The notes: generated by a model from the sequence alone, not told the origin. A DNA stretch of 63,463 nt from Chitinophagaceae bacterium (GCA_016706055.1 JADJKL010000019.1:1-63463); one strand, 5' to 3'. Counted from the stretch's first letter, positions 10,253-21,929 are shown. A program made the numbers and translations.

Positions 10253-10293
10253 CTATTTAGTTTAGTGTGTGGTATAGTATAGCCATGAAAAGC

Positions 10294-10321
10294 AATAGTC
10301 CCGTTTCTACGGGACTATTTT
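10294..10321. terminator. Bidirectional terminator
   Basis: AATAGTCCCG (10294-10303) and CGGGACTATT (10310-10319) form a perfect 10-bp stem with a 6-base loop. It sits between convergent genes, with a short T run on the plus strand. Confidence 0.85.
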
Positions 10322-10348
10322 AATTATTTAAATTATCTTATTTATTCT

Positions 10349-10745
10349 TTAAAATCCACCATGCCCAAATGGCGATGGAATAATGTCGAACTCCGGAGCT
10401 TCAATCATTTCAATGTTCAATTGGAAAGCTTCGTCAGTTTTTATAACAATTTTTTCCTTTGTAATTTTTCTGTAGCCTGACTTCTCAAAAATAAATTTAT
10501 AAGTACCCGGCTTCAGTTCATTAAAATTATAACCGCCATATTCATCGGTAGCAACTACTTGCTCCTTTTTAGAAACAAGAACCGCAGTTACACATACATC
10601 TTTTACAGGCTTTTTGGTTACAGAATGAATTACAAGACCATTAATTTCATCTTTCTTGCCTTCACCTGGATTTGCCAACCTGTATTGGCATTAGCTGCGG
10701 CATATCCCAAGAAGAAATCGCAATAAATAATAATTTCTTTTTCAT
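10349..10745 (-). CDS. Secreted carboxypeptidase-regulatory-like (CarboxypepD_reg) domain protein (frameshifted)
   Basis: From the ATG at 10745 the reading MKKKLLFIAISS is a signal peptide. It continues in a second frame as GYAAANANTG and in a third as LANPGEGKKDEINGLV, so two small indels lie near 10670-10710. The body (residues about 40-125) is one beta-sandwich module of the CarboxypepD-regulatory type: INGLVIHSVTKKPVKDVCV, ATDEYGGYNFNELKPGTYKF and FEKSGYRKITKEKI. These domains occur at the start of Bacteroidota outer-membrane and surface proteins; here one stands alone. The function is unknown. The C-terminus is acidic and ends GHGGF. Confidence 0.75.
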
Positions 10746-10778
10746 TGCACTTTAATTGAATGGTTTACTAATAACCTT

Positions 10779-11782
10779 TCAGCACATATCAAGTTGGTAG
10801 CGACTAATAAAATTAGAGCATTTTACTGGATTTGCCAAACCGTCTGTAAACTCTTTCCAAACATTTTTGACGATCTCTCCGGCGGGCAATATATCATCTA
10901 GCAAAGCACTTACCTGTCCTATTTCCAGTTCACCTTCTGCTAAATCACCTTCAAACATTCCCTTTTTTGCCCTTGCTCTTCCCAGCAATGTTCTCATTTC
11001 TTCTACCGTTGCTCCTCTTTTTTCTGCTTCATCCACTTCTTTGAAAAAATCATTTTTCATCAACCTTACCGGTGTCAACTGCTTCATAGTAAGCTTTGTA
11101 TCTCCTTCCTTCGAGCTGATTACTTTATTCTTAAAATTGATATGAGACGAAGCTTCTTCGCTTGCCACAAACCTACTCCCCAACTGCACTCCTTCCGCTC
11201 CCATTACCATTGCTGCCAGCATTTGTCTGCCGTTGGCAATTCCTCCTGCCGCTATTACCGGAATCTTTACCGCTTCAACAACTGCCGGTATCAATACCAT
11301 CGTTGTTGTTTCCTCTCTCCCATTATGTCCACCAGCTTCAAAACCTTCTGCTACCACGGCATCGCATCCGGCTTCTTCAGATTTTTTTGCAAATTTTGAA
11401 GAGCTAACCACATGCACAACAGTAATTCCCTTTTCTTTTAAGACGCTGGTCCATGTCTTCGGGTTACCGGCAGACGTAAAAACAATTTTTACTCCTTCGT
11501 CAATAATAATATCAATGTGCTTGCCAATATCTGGGTACAGTAAGGGTACGTTTACTCCAAAAGGTAGGATAGTTGCAGCTTTACATTTACGGATATGTTC
11601 TCTTAAGACATCAGGATACATCGATCCGCTGCCTATAATGCCTAAGCCACCAGCATTACTTACTGCACTGGCCAGTTTCCAGCTGCTTGCCCAAATCATT
11701 CCTGCCTGAATGATGGGATAATCAATTCCAAAAAGTTTTGTAATTCGGTTAGAGAAATCGTCCTAGCAAGTGTTTGAGTCAT
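10779..11782 (-). CDS. Nitronate monooxygenase / enoyl-ACP reductase II (FabK) family flavoprotein (N-terminal frameshift)
   Basis: A TIM-barrel FMN enzyme. Family motifs visible are ITKLFGIDYPIIQAGMIW at the start, SNAGGLGIIG, AEGFEAGGHNGREE (with the conserved histidine), PVIAAGGIANGRQMLAAMVMGAEGVQLGSRF and SSHINFKNKVI. The ATG at 11782 (MTQTLAR) is followed by a one-base shift near 11765-11775 before NRITKLFG. Members either oxidise nitronates or reduce enoyl-ACP, and the sequence does not settle which. No fatty-acid synthesis gene is adjacent. Confidence 0.82.
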
Positions 11783-11856
11783 TTAGTCTTGGAGAAATAT
11801 TTGATAACTCATAAGTAAAATTCCTGACTCTTTACTCCCTTTAGGGGCTCAAGTTC

Positions 11857-12842
11857 TTATCCCAAATCTATACTAGTATTATCGCCAATATTCAGCGAAC
11901 GGATTCGCCACGAAGATTGGTATCGCTACCGATTACTGAATCATCCAATACAATATCATAAAGGTTAGAGAAAGAACCAATAATAGAATCTTTTATGATC
12001 GAACTGTCTATAATTGAATTTTCGCCAATAGTAACATTGGGACCGATAATAGAATTTTTAATATTACATCCACCACCAATACTTACTGGCTGAACAATCA
12101 CTGTATTTTCAAATTCATTCGGATCGGCTGTTGCTCCAAATTTTTAAGCAATGTGGCATTGGATTCTAATAAAGTTTCCTTACGGCCACAGTCAAACCAA
12201 TTCTCTACTTTAAATGATTTGAATTTAGAACCCATTTTTATCATACAATCCAATGCATCGGTTAAACTAAATTCACCATGGCTGCGAAGCCCTTCTCTTA
12301 TATTACTTTCCAGACATTGAAACATGTGCTCTGTTTCTTGGATTTTGGACACACCAACCAATGCCATATTCGATTTTGGAATTTGCGGCTTCTCCACCAC
12401 TCTACTGATAAATCCATCTTCTCCTATTTCAGCTACACCAAAATCTCTCGGATCATCCACCTTTCTTACACCAATCATGGAGAAAGGGCTGTCCACCACT
12501 TCCTGAATATTGTATTCACAAATGGTATCGCCCAGCACTACAAATACATCATCTTGGTTTACAATTGTTCTCGTCAGTCGGATGGCATGGCCCACACCTT
12601 GCCTATCAATCTGATGCACATAATGTGCTTTTATTTCAGGGTATTTGCTTTTTACAAAATCCTGAATTTTATCGCCTAGATAACCTACAATGAATATAAA
12701 TTCATTGATACCTGCTTCTTTCAACTGATCGATAATAATCCCGAGAACCGTCTTTCCTGCAAGCGGAATAAGTGCCTTAGGCTGTGTAACTATGTGGACG
12801 CAACTTGGTGCCTGCGCCGGCTACTGGTATGATAGCTTTCAT
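11857..12842 (-). CDS. Sugar-phosphate nucleotidyltransferase with left-handed beta-helix tail (three frameshifts)
   Basis: An NDP-sugar pyrophosphorylase of the RmlA/GlmU type. It begins MKAIIPVAGAGTKLRP, with the G-x-G-T-x-L-R nucleotide-binding motif, and continues QPKALIPLAGKTVLGIIIDQL. The middle has FVVLGDTICEYN (metal-binding Asp), GVRKVDDPRDFGVAEI and VEKPQIPKSNMALVG. The tail has hexapeptide repeats (SIGGGCNIKNSIIGPNVTIGENSIID) and ends SLNIGDNTSIDLG. Breaks lie near 12782, 12100-12115 and 11895. It probably activates glucose-1-phosphate or a related sugar for cell-surface polysaccharide; the exact sugar is not clear. Confidence 0.83.
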
Positions 12843-13111
12843 CTATAAATTTCACAGCTCATTATTACAATAATCGCTGTGGTTTGGTTACTAATCAAAA
12901 GCCAACGAAAGTAAGGCATTTCAAATAAACAAAATATTCAGCCCGAAAAGCATTAACAACTTTCGCTATCTTATTTTTGTAATGATATTTTTTGTGCCCG
13001 GGTTGCAGTATTACTATCATCGTCTGTTGCAATCCAAAGATGGGATTTTTATTTATTCCAGTGGAAAAAATAAAAGACTCACTCTTCATCATTCAGTAAT
13101 TTTATTCGCAA

Positions 13112-14382
13112 ATGCAAAGAGACACTGTTTTATTCGACCTCATCAACAAAGAGCTGGATCGCCAACGCAATGGTATTGAGTTAATAGCTTCCGAAAACTT
13201 TACTTCCTTGCAGGTAATGCAGGCAATGGGCACAGTGCCTACCAATAAATATGCAGAAGGCTATCCCGGCAAAAGATATTATGGCGGATGTGAAGTAGTA
13301 GACGAGATAGAAACATTAGCGATTGAAAGATTAAAAAAAGTATTCAACTGCTCTTGGGCAAATGTGCAACCACACAGTGGTGCCAAGCCAATGGTGCTGT
13401 ATTTCTGGCGGTAATGAAACCTGGAGAAAATTTTAGGTCTCGACCTCAGCATGGGCGGACATCTTACACATGGCAGCCCGCCAACTTCAGTGGAAAAACA
13501 TATCATGCATTGCATTATGGAGTAACAAAAGACGGCATAGTAGATTACGATCAGCTAGAAGCAAAGCAAGCAGAAAAACCAAAGATGATAATCTGCGGTG
13601 CATCTGCATACAGCCGTGATTGGGATTACAAACGCATCCGTGCAGTGGCTGATGAAATTGGTGCCGTAGTATTTGCAGACATTGCACATCCTGCCGGATT
13701 AATTGCAGCTGGTTTATTAAACGATCCTTTCGATCATTGTCATATTGTAAGTTCCACTACACATAAAACATTAAGAGGACCAAGAGGTGGTATTATTATG
13801 CTCCGTCATGATTTTGAAAACCCATGGGGAATAAAAGATCCAAAAGGGAATTTAAGAAAGATGAGTTCATTGCTAGACCTTGCTGTTTTTCCAGGCACAC
13901 AAGGTGGACCGCTGGAACATGTTATTGCAGCAAAAGCAGTTGCCTTTGGTGAAATACTAAATGAAGATTTTAAAGCTTACGGCAAACAGGTAATCAATAA
14001 TGCACAAGCTATGGCAAAGGCTTTTGTAAGCCGTGGCTATAACCTTATTAGCGATGGGACAGATAATCATTTAATGCTAATCGATCTTCGCAATAAAAAC
14101 TTGACAGGTAAAAAAGCTCAGGAAACATTGGATAAAGCACATATCACTTTAAATAAAAATGCAGTGCCTTTTGATGACAAATCACCTTTTGTTACTTCCG
14201 GTATAAGAGTAGGTGTGCCAGCCGTTACCACAAGAGGTATGCAGGAAGCACATATGGAAACAATTGTTGAAATGATTGATAAAGTATTGATGAATGCAGA
14301 TGATGAAAATGTAATTACCAATGTAAGAAGTGAAGTAAAAACATTTATGCAGCAGTTTCCACTTTATCCTGAATTAGGTTAA
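13112..14382 (+). CDS. glyA: Serine hydroxymethyltransferase (three frameshifts)
   Basis: This PLP enzyme converts serine and tetrahydrofolate to glycine and methylene-THF. It starts MQRDTVLFDLINKELDRQ, with NGIELIASENFTS and NKYAEGYPGKRYYGGCEVVD. The PLP-binding lysine lies in SSTTHKTLRGPRGG. The frame breaks near 13383, 13432 and 13480; reading across them gives NVQPHSGA, ANGAVFLAVMKPGENF, LGLDLSMGGHLTHGSP and ANFSGKTYHALHYGV, all standard for GlyA. Because the gene is normally essential, these are best explained as sequence errors. Length after repair is about 423 residues, as usual. Confidence 0.95.
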
Positions 14383-14407
14383 CATCGAACTATAAAAATA
14401 TTGTACC

Positions 14408-14806
14408 ATGATACAGCGTCAACAAACACTTTGGTTAATATTGGCAACAGACCGCAGCGGCACTTACTTTTAAATTTCCCTTTGCCACTGGCGAAGAAAT
14501 TGTCAAGAATACTACGATGAAACAGTTGGTAGAAACTACTGCGGGTAATAATTTCTTTACATTGATACTAACTATTGCTTCAGCTATTATTTCTACTATT
14601 ACTATTTTCATGTTCAAGGATCGCAAAATGCAAATAAAGCTTTGTCTGCTTGGGTTGTTAATTGCTATCGGTATTCTTGCCTTGTAGCATTGCTTGATAT
14701 GAATAAACTTATTTCCGGCACTCCTGCTATTTGGGCATTGTTACCCATTGTTGTTATCGTAAGTTATTTTATGGCTTTTCGTAACATACGAAAGATCAAA
14801 AGCTAG
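14408..14806 (+). CDS. DUF4293 family integral membrane protein (frameshifted)
   Basis: A small four-helix membrane protein found across Bacteroidota, function unknown. The start MIQRQQTLWLILA matches the family's MIQRIQ opening. Later pieces in other frames give LTFKFPFATGEEI, TTAGNNFFTLILTIASAIISTITIFMF, KMQIKLCLLGLLIAIGIL, then ALLDMNKLISGTPAIWALLPIVVIVSYFMAFRNIRKIKS. At least three single-base shifts (near 14450, 14500 and 14680) are needed. It starts 26 bases after glyA and may be co-transcribed with it. Confidence 0.75.
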
Positions 14807-14876
14807 GTAAAATCGCTGGATAAGTTGAGATAAGTAATTTCAAAAAAATCTAATAGAAATATCTGCATATTAGCAA

Positions 14877-14906
14877 AAAAAAAGAGAGCAACTAGCTCCT
14901 CTTTTT
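14877..14906. terminator. Bidirectional terminator between convergent genes
   Basis: AAAAAGAGAGC pairs with GCTCCTCTTTTT apart from one bulged base. It lies between the DUF4293 gene and the convergent T9SS gene, and runs of A and T flank it. Confidence 0.6.
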
Positions 14907-14933
14907 CATGTTCAAAATTTAGTACTCTCTCTG

Positions 14934-17888
14934 TTATTGAACAATAAATTTAGATGTAAATTTTTTCTCCACTGAAACCTGTAAATAATATTTTCCGCTT
15001 AGCAACTGACCCGGCAGCTCTATTGTTTTGGAATAAGAACCTCCCGGATGTTTTAATGTTTCTGTTTTTACTATTTGTCCGTTAGCTGAATAAAATTTTT
15101 ACAAAATAATCTCCAGCAGCACTATTCATCTGTATAGTAAATTGTTTGCTGGTAACAGGATTTGGATACAATACGATATCCTGCTTCACGGTAAGGTTGG
15201 TTGCAACTTTTACAATCGGGCTATAAACTATTTTACCATCTCTACTTGTTACTTTAATTCTATAGTAAGTAACTGGAGTAGCTTGCAAATCATATTCGTA
15301 ATAGCTTTCTTTATCATTTGTATTGCTTCTTGCAGCAAGCGAAGCCATTGAAGTAAACTGTGTGCCGTTCAATGATCGTTCTACTCCGTATGCCACCACA
15401 TCTATTTCTGTAAGGTTGGTCCACTCCACTCTGTTTCTATTGCCAATATGCTGGCATGCTTTTACATCTACAAGCTTAACAGGTAATGGATTAGTAGCAG
15501 AACTTTTACTGCCTAGCGAAAAGGACTAAAAGACGATACCACACCAGAAGTTATTGTACCGCTAATATTAGTTCCAGTTGTTACGACATTTCCTTCACTC
15601 GTCCATTGTGAGGCCATTATATCTGGCCACCTGTAAATCACCAGATTAGTAACATATAAAGCACCATTGCAGGCTGTTACTGTTCCAAAATAAAGTAACT
15701 GCAACATTCGCAGAACCAGTACGATCTAAAGTCCAGTATTCGCAAGCACTAACTTGAGTTATTGGACTAAGTACAGACCCTCTGTTTAGCGAAGGTGCTC
15801 TAATAAACTCAGCCTGAAAGTTGGTTGATGATGAAGGTGCTGAAATCCCAATTTCCCGCATTCCTGCATTTATTTTACCAACAGGAAAAGTAAAAGCGGT
15901 AGTTCAACTTTTTCAATGGATTGGACCATTTACAAATGATGAAGTAGAACCACTTGAGTAAGATGCCGATGCTGCTGAATTTAGTGTTCGGAGCTTTGTT
16001 GCATCAGTAGTAATATGTCCGCTTGTAAGTGTTAGAACATTTGTTACTGTAGTTGGTCGTTGTAATGATATGCCTGTTGTAGCAGGACCAAAAGTATTGT
16101 TGGCAGTAAGATTATAAAATGTTGTATTACTTGTACCATTAATATTTTGCAATACAGTGCCATTAAAAGTTACAGTTGCTGCTTGCTGTGTGAACGTTCC
16201 GTTATTTGTAAAATGACGACCAACAGTTAAATTATTATTAAGTGTAGAAGCATCAAGTCCGGCTCCAGTACCAATTGTTACATCGTTTAATACCGTAATA
16301 TTCGTTCTGATTTCTGCGGTTGGGGTACTTGTTGTATTTACAGTAAGATTATATAAATGCGGGGTACTATTGATCCAATAATTAAATGTGTAAACAGGTG
16401 TTGCTCCATTACCTACCTGTAAAGTACCTCCAGTTACTGTTGAATTTGTAGAAAGATTAATATAATCTGTAAATGCATCATCAATTAATTGTAATACAAT
16501 AGTGCCTCCACTCATGTTAAATACCGAGCCAGTAGCTTGAATTCCAAATGAAGGAACCACTCCTACTAGGCCGGTATTTCCTTGAGTATTTGTTGTAAAA
16601 CTCCTCCTGTTTGGCTATATGTTATTGTGTTTGTTGTCAACAGTCCTAAAAAGCTCCTGAAACATTTAATTGACCTCCTTCGATAATTAACGAAGCTCCA
16701 GTATTATAAAAAGCCACCAATCTGAAAGAGTACCTGTATTATAAATTCCGGCAGTAATTCTCATCAATCCTGATAATTCTGTATCACAATTTTGTGGTGT
16801 CACTGTTATGTTTGAATTATTTAACCAAATTCCTGAATTTGCATTTATCGTAGCTGTTTGATATCCAGTGGTTGGATGCACTGCGGTTGTAAAGAACGTA
16901 ATAGTCAAACCATAAGTACCAGAAAATTTAGCAATGCCTCTTGTTAGTGTAAGAAAACCAGCAGGTATAACGGTCATATTAGTAGGCAAAATTCAGCAAT
17001 ATTTGCAGCATTTCACTATTGATTGTTATGCGATTAAATTCTGTTAAGGCACCAGCACCACTAACCGATTGATTGGTTGTGCCATTAAATATAAAATCCA
17101 TTTTGGTTCGCACCATTATCGGAATTTAATGAACCAGAATTAGACAGATTACCTCCCAATGTAAAATTTATATCTGCTGTTGGCTGAAAGGTTACACCTG
17201 AAGCAATAGTAAGATTTGCATTTGTCCTACAATTTGCAGGAGCAGATTTAATGTTACTACCTGAAAGTATGAGATTTGAATACGTTTCCGTTCTTATCGT
17301 TTGAGCCGCCCCATAATAATCAACTATACTTCCTGCTGCAGTAGTAAAATCTCCACCGTGAAAGAGCCTGCAACATTTAACCTACCAGCGGCTGTAATAT
17401 CTATCTGATTTCTATTAACATTACCATTCAAAGTAATATTTCCCGAAACATTCAGTGTGCCAGTCGTGATGATTAAGTTACTAAGACGGTTATTATTTCC
17501 AGTATTAGCCATTGTAATGGAAGCACATGACATTGATCCCGCATTAACATTTATAGTCTTGTTTAATCCATTAGTTGTTGGGGTATTAATTGTTTACTGC
17601 ATTAGTTATATTAAGAGAATTAGTACCATTTATTGTAACAACACTTGTTGCATTACCGGTGTTTATTGTAAGTGAAAGACAAACGGCAGCAACATCAACT
17701 GTAACTGTAATTCCATTATTTATGACCACTGTCTGCCCAGCCGTTGGAACAGCAGCCCCGCCCCAGGTTACTGTACTACTCCATGGTCCTGAAACAGAAG
17801 CAATACGTTGAGACGATGGCATTAAAACAAAATGCTAAACAAAAAAGTACAAGAAAAGATTTGTAATTACGAAATGTAAAAGTTTCAT
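14934..17888 (-). CDS. Large secreted surface protein with T9SS type A sorting domain (many frameshifts)
   Basis: The N-terminal MKLLHF is followed, in shifted frames, by a signal-like stretch and then RIASVSGPWSSTVTWGG and VPTAGQTVVINNGITVTVD, a common opening of Bacteroidota secreted beta-helix proteins. The middle is rich in T, N, G and V with short beta-strand repeats (TNNGTFTQQAATVTFNGT). Near the end a fibronectin-like module (EIDVVAYGVERSLNGTQF to YRIKVTSRDGKIVYSPI) precedes the sorting tail: YPNPVTSKQFTIQM, YSANGQIVKTET, LPGQLLSGKYYLQV, KFIVQ. I count at least six breaks over about 985 codons. It is probably exported by T9SS and surface-attached; its ligand is unknown. Confidence 0.78.
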
Positions 17889-18105
17889 ACAGTTAATTGA
17901 AGGGATTAAAAATCAGCTTTCAGTAGAGATTGGATTCTGGTACGGATTTCTCCCCATGTAGAGAGAGTTCTTTTATCAGGCCATAAAAGTATATCACCGC
18001 TTTTATTTATGCAAGTTTTTCGATGTAATTTTTACTGACAATGACAAGTAGTTTTACGATTGCCGCTTTGGTTTTATCAATTTCATGATTTTAATCAAAT
18101 CATTC

Positions 18106-21047
18106 TCAGAGATAATTTGCCGTGTAACTACTTTTTGCTTTTTTAAATCGCAGGTTTCCAGCAAAAACGAATTCGCCGCCACCATCACCCGCTTCAGGCC
18201 CAAGGTCTATTACCCAATCGGCACTGCGTATCACATCTGTATTATGTTCTATTACTAAGATGGAGTGGCCTTGTTCTATCAATGCATTGAAAGAAGTAAG
18301 TATTTTTTATATCATGAAAATGCAAACCAGTAGTAGGTTCATCAAAAATGAAAAGTATTTTATTATTAGCTCTGCCTTTGCCAAGAAAAGATGCCAGCTT
18401 TACCCGTTGTGCTTCGCCACCAGATAATGTGTTAGATGATTGTCCCAGTTTTACATAACCAAGTCCTACATCACTCAAAGGCTGTATGGCTTTTGCAATA
18501 TTTGCTCCATCAGAAGCAGAGAAAAATCAATGGCTTCGTCCACACTCAATTCCAGAATATCATAAATACTTTTATCATTACATTTTACTTCCAGCACTTC
18601 TTCTTTAAATCGTTTGCCGCCGCAGGATTCGCAAACCAGATGCACATCTGCCAGAAACTGCATTTCCACCACCTGTTCGCCTTCGCCTTTGCAGGTATCA
18701 CATCGGCCACCATCCACATTAAAGGAAAAATGTTTAGGCTGAAAACCCCGCATCTTGCTCAATGGAAGTTTTGCAAACAGTTCTCTTATTTCATCATAAG
18801 CCTTAATATAAGTAACAGGATTACTTCTGGAAGATTTACCAATTGGATTCTGATCTACCAATTCCAATTGCTGAATAGATTCTACATCGCCGCTTATCTG
18901 TTTATGAAAACCGATCTTATCACCAAACTCGCCTTTCATTTTTCGTAAGGAAGGATATAAGATTTGTTTTACAAGAGTTGTCTTTCCACTACCGCTTACA
19001 CCGCTTACTACACACAGCACATTCAATGGAAATTGAACTGTTATATTTTTTAAATTATGTTGCCTTGCGCCTTCTACGGTAATGGATCGATTCCATTTTC
19101 TAACTGCCTTTGGTGGTTCAATTGTTAATTCACCATTCAGGTACTTACCAGTAAGGCTTATCGGGTTGGAAATTATTTCATCATAATCTCCTTCGGCCAC
19201 TACTTCTCCACCAAGGTGCGATGCATACGGACCCATATCAATAATATGATCCGCTTCCCGCATCATCATTTCATCATGCTCTACCACTACAACGGTATTG
19301 CCGAGGTCTCTTAACTCTTTTAATACTTGTATAAGATTCGCCGTATCTCTTGAATGCAAACCGATAGATGGTTCATCTAAAATGTAGAGTGAGTTGGTAA
19401 GATTACTTCCAAGGCTTCTTGTCAATTGTATCCGTTGGCTTTCGCCACCGCTTAATGAATTCGCAAGGCGGCTCAATGTTAAATAACCCAGTCCAACTTT
19501 TAGTAATGTATCAAGTCTATTATGCAGCTCCAGCAAAATTCTTTTCGCAACCTCTTTATCATGCTGGCTTAGTTTTTTCTCTGTTGCCGAAAACCATGTT
19601 TTCAAATCTCTTACAGGTAGTATGCACAACTCACCAATATTCTTATCATTCACTTTTACATACAATGCTTCGGGCCGCAAACGAAAACCATTACAATCCG
19701 GACAATCTGTTCGGCCTCTGTAGCGACTTAACAAAACCCTGTACTGCACTTTATACAACTGCGATTCTACATCTTTAAAAAAATCGTTGATGCCCATTAC
19801 ACCATCACTGCCTTGCCACAGTTGTTTGATTTGTTTATCTGTAAGATCAGCAATGGGTTTATGTACCGGAAAATTGAATTGCTTAGCACCTTTTACAAAA
19901 TTCTGCCGCCACCAATCCAGCTTATCGCCTTTCCAGGGAGCTACAGCACCATCATACACACTTAATCTTCTGTCGGGAATTACCAGATCAGGATCTATAC
20001 CCAGCACTTGCGAAAAACCTTCGCAGGTTGGGCAGGCACCAAAGGGATTATTAAAAGAAAATAAATTAGGAACCGGTTCTTCAAACTGCATACCGTCAAG
20101 TTCGAAACGATTGTTGAAATGTAGTAGTGAATGGTGAATCTGTAATGGTGAATCCGTAAGAGTCTTTGATTTTTTTGAAACTTTCTGTGGACTGTCGGCT
20201 GTCGACTGTTGACTCCCCTGTACTTCAAGATAAACATCTCCTTCGCCTTCATAAAAGCTGTACCGATGGAATCAGCAATTCTATGCTTATCATCATCATC
20301 AAAATCTTTTACCACAATTCTATCAATAAGTATATGCGTAATTTTTTTAGTCTTCAGTTCTTTATCAGGCAATTCAAGTAACTCCTCAACCCGGTGAGTG
20401 ATTCCCGACTCCCGACTCCCAACTCCTGACACCTTATCCCCGACTCCTGACTCAAGACTATAGACTCTGCTAAATCCTTTTTGCGCCAGAATATTCAATT
20501 CTTCTTTTAAATCTCTGTTCGTATGTTGCTTAAAAGTGGCAAGAATAAAAACCTTATCATCGGTCTTTAATTTTGATATTACATCCAGCACATCTGTTAC
20601 ATCATCCTTTTTTACTTCTTTACCGGAAACAGGTGAAATAGTTTTTCCAATTCTTGCAAACAGCAATCTTAAGTAATCATGAATCTCCGTCATACTTCCC
20701 ACAGTACTTCTCGGCGTCCTTGTTATTACCTTTTGTTCGATGGCAATGGCCGGGCAAAGTCCTTTAATATAATCTACATCCGGTTTGTTCATCCTATTCA
20801 AAAACTGCCGGACATAAGCACTCAGACTTTCCGCATAACGTCGTTGCCCTTCGGCATAAAGTGTGTCAATTGTAAGCGAAGACTTGCCAGAGCCTGACAC
20901 ACCTGTTACCACAATCAGCTTATTTCGGGGAAATTCTACTGTAACGTCCTTCAGGTTATGCACCCTGGCACCCTTTATATAGATGTTATTTGCGGAAATT
21001 ACGGTCTTCGATTTGACGGGGTTGTTCCCTATTATTGCTTTTTCCAT
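18106..21047 (-). CDS. uvrA: Excinuclease ABC subunit A, carrying in-frame heptamer-repeat insertions (three or more frameshifts)
   Basis: The damage-recognition ATPase of nucleotide excision repair. The first ATPase has Walker A GVSGSGKSS near residue 47; the second has GVSGSGKTT. Signatures LSGGESQR and LSGGEAQR and the zinc cysteines CDTCKGEGE and CESCGGKR are present. Two regions differ from normal UvrA. Around 20407-20469 the protein reads SGVGDKVSGVGSRESG before THRVEELLE. Around 20123-20218 it reads GSQQSTADSPQ and TDSPLQIHHSLLHF before FNNRFELDGMQF. Both come from 7-base DNA repeats and stay in frame. Breaks near 20260, 18520 and 18306 look like sequence errors. The end is YTANYL. Confidence 0.95.
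20123..20164 (-). repeat. AATGGTG-type heptamer tract inside uvrA
   Basis: Seven-base steps on the plus strand: AGTAGTG, AATGGTG, AATCTGT, AATGGTG, AATCCGT, AAGAGTC. On the coding (minus) strand they read as SPLQIHHSLLHF-like sequence. The tract lies where UvrA normally passes directly into the conserved RFELDGMQFEEP segment. Confidence 0.8.
20184..20218 (-). repeat. ACTGTCG-type heptamer tract inside uvrA
   Basis: Seven-base steps: TCTGTGG, ACTGTCG, GCTGTCG, ACTGTTG, ACTCCCC. It encodes GSQQSTADSPQ in the uvrA frame. It is separated from the AATGGTG tract by only about 20 bases of lysine- and serine-rich code, so the two tracts form one composite insertion. Confidence 0.8.
20407..20469 (-). 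repeat. GACTCCC-type heptamer tract inside uvrA, nine units (63 bp)
   Basis: Nine consecutive 7-base units: GACTCCC, GACTCCC, AACTCCT, GACACCT, TATCCCC, GACTCCT, GACTCAA, GACTATA, GACTCTG. The length of 63 bp equals 21 codons, so the UvrA frame is kept. It lies between the conserved segments ending KGFSRVYSL and beginning HRVEELLE. Confidence 0.85.
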
Positions 21048-21301
21048 TAATATATAAGTCGGTGAAAAGCCTTGTCTGGCATAGTTTTGAACAAGATTCT
21101 TAACATTTTGTTAGGATATATTACTACAATTTCTCTTCACAAAGGTTTGGCAATTTACTGAAATGCCCTATTTTTAATTTCCAATAATCCAAAAAATGAA
21201 AAACAAAAACTTAATAAGCCTATAGCACAAACTTCTACTCGTTCTTTTTAACCATTTTATTTTACTGTTAACCAATATCTATTTGAAAATGTATCTGTGT
21301 G

Positions 21302-21316
21302 TACATACAGTATGTA
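21302..21316. promoter_or_regulatory. Operator-like palindrome upstream of the sigma factor gene
   Basis: TACATAC-A-GTATGTA is a perfect 7-bp inverted repeat with a one-base centre, 34 bases before the sigma factor ATG. The 302-base gap between uvrA and this gene is otherwise AT-rich with no other clear feature. A role in regulation is inference only. Confidence 0.3.
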
Positions 21317-21349
21317 TATGCATGATCCGCAACCTAAACTGTAGAAGTT

Positions 21350-21929
21350 ATGAAAGCTTTATCTAAAAAACCGACCATGAACTCATCCATCTGTTTACAG
21401 ATGGTAATGTTGACGCCTTAGAAGCACTTATCCTTCGCCATAAGGATAAGCTCTATACATCTATCCTATTTCTTGGTAAAAGACAAATACCTTGCCGAGG
21501 ATATCTTCCAGGACTCTTTTATACGCATTATTGATACAATGCGTGGAGGTCGTTACACGGAAGAAGGAAAATTCCTTCCTTGGGCAATGCGTATTGCACA
21601 TAATCTATGTGTAGATCATTTCAGAAAAGTAAAACGTACACCAGTTATCCGCACCGGCGACGACAAAGATATTTTGAAGTACTTAATTTTTCTGAAGACA
21701 GTGCCGAAACGGTGATGATAAGAAGACAAAGTCATGACAGAGTCGGGACATGTTACAGAGTTTACCGGAAGATCAGCGGGAAGTTATTATATTGCGTCAT
21801 TACGCAGATATGAGCTTTAAAGAAATAGCCGCTGCAACCAATTGTAGTATTAACACAGCATTAGGTCGTATGCGTTACGGATTGATTAATTTGCGTAAGC
21901 TGATGACACAAAAACAAATAGCTCTTTAA
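21350..21929 (+). CDS. RNA polymerase ECF-type sigma-70 factor (frameshifted)
   Basis: The start MKALSKK at 21350 leads, after a one-base shift, into TDHELIHLFTDGNVDALEALILRHKDKLYTSI. Region 2 follows (VKDKYLAEDIFQDSFIRIIDTMRGGRY, LPWAMRIAHNLCVDHFRK) and then region 4 (LPEDQREVIILRHYADMSFKEIAAATNCSINTALGRMRYGL). The breaks lie near 21371, 21473, 21672 and 21745, and repair gives about 193 residues, normal for ECF sigma factors. No anti-sigma gene is adjacent. A palindrome lies in the upstream region. The target regulon is unknown. Confidence 0.9.

Noticed and set aside
12895..13092. Short frames on both strands between the nucleotidyltransferase gene and glyA
   Set aside because: They have no coding signature and overlap each other; the region is probably the glyA leader.
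13112..14382. glyA frameshifts considered as programmed frameshifting or gene decay
   Set aside because: The three breaks lie within a highly conserved essential enzyme, lack slippery sequences, and match the error pattern across the window.
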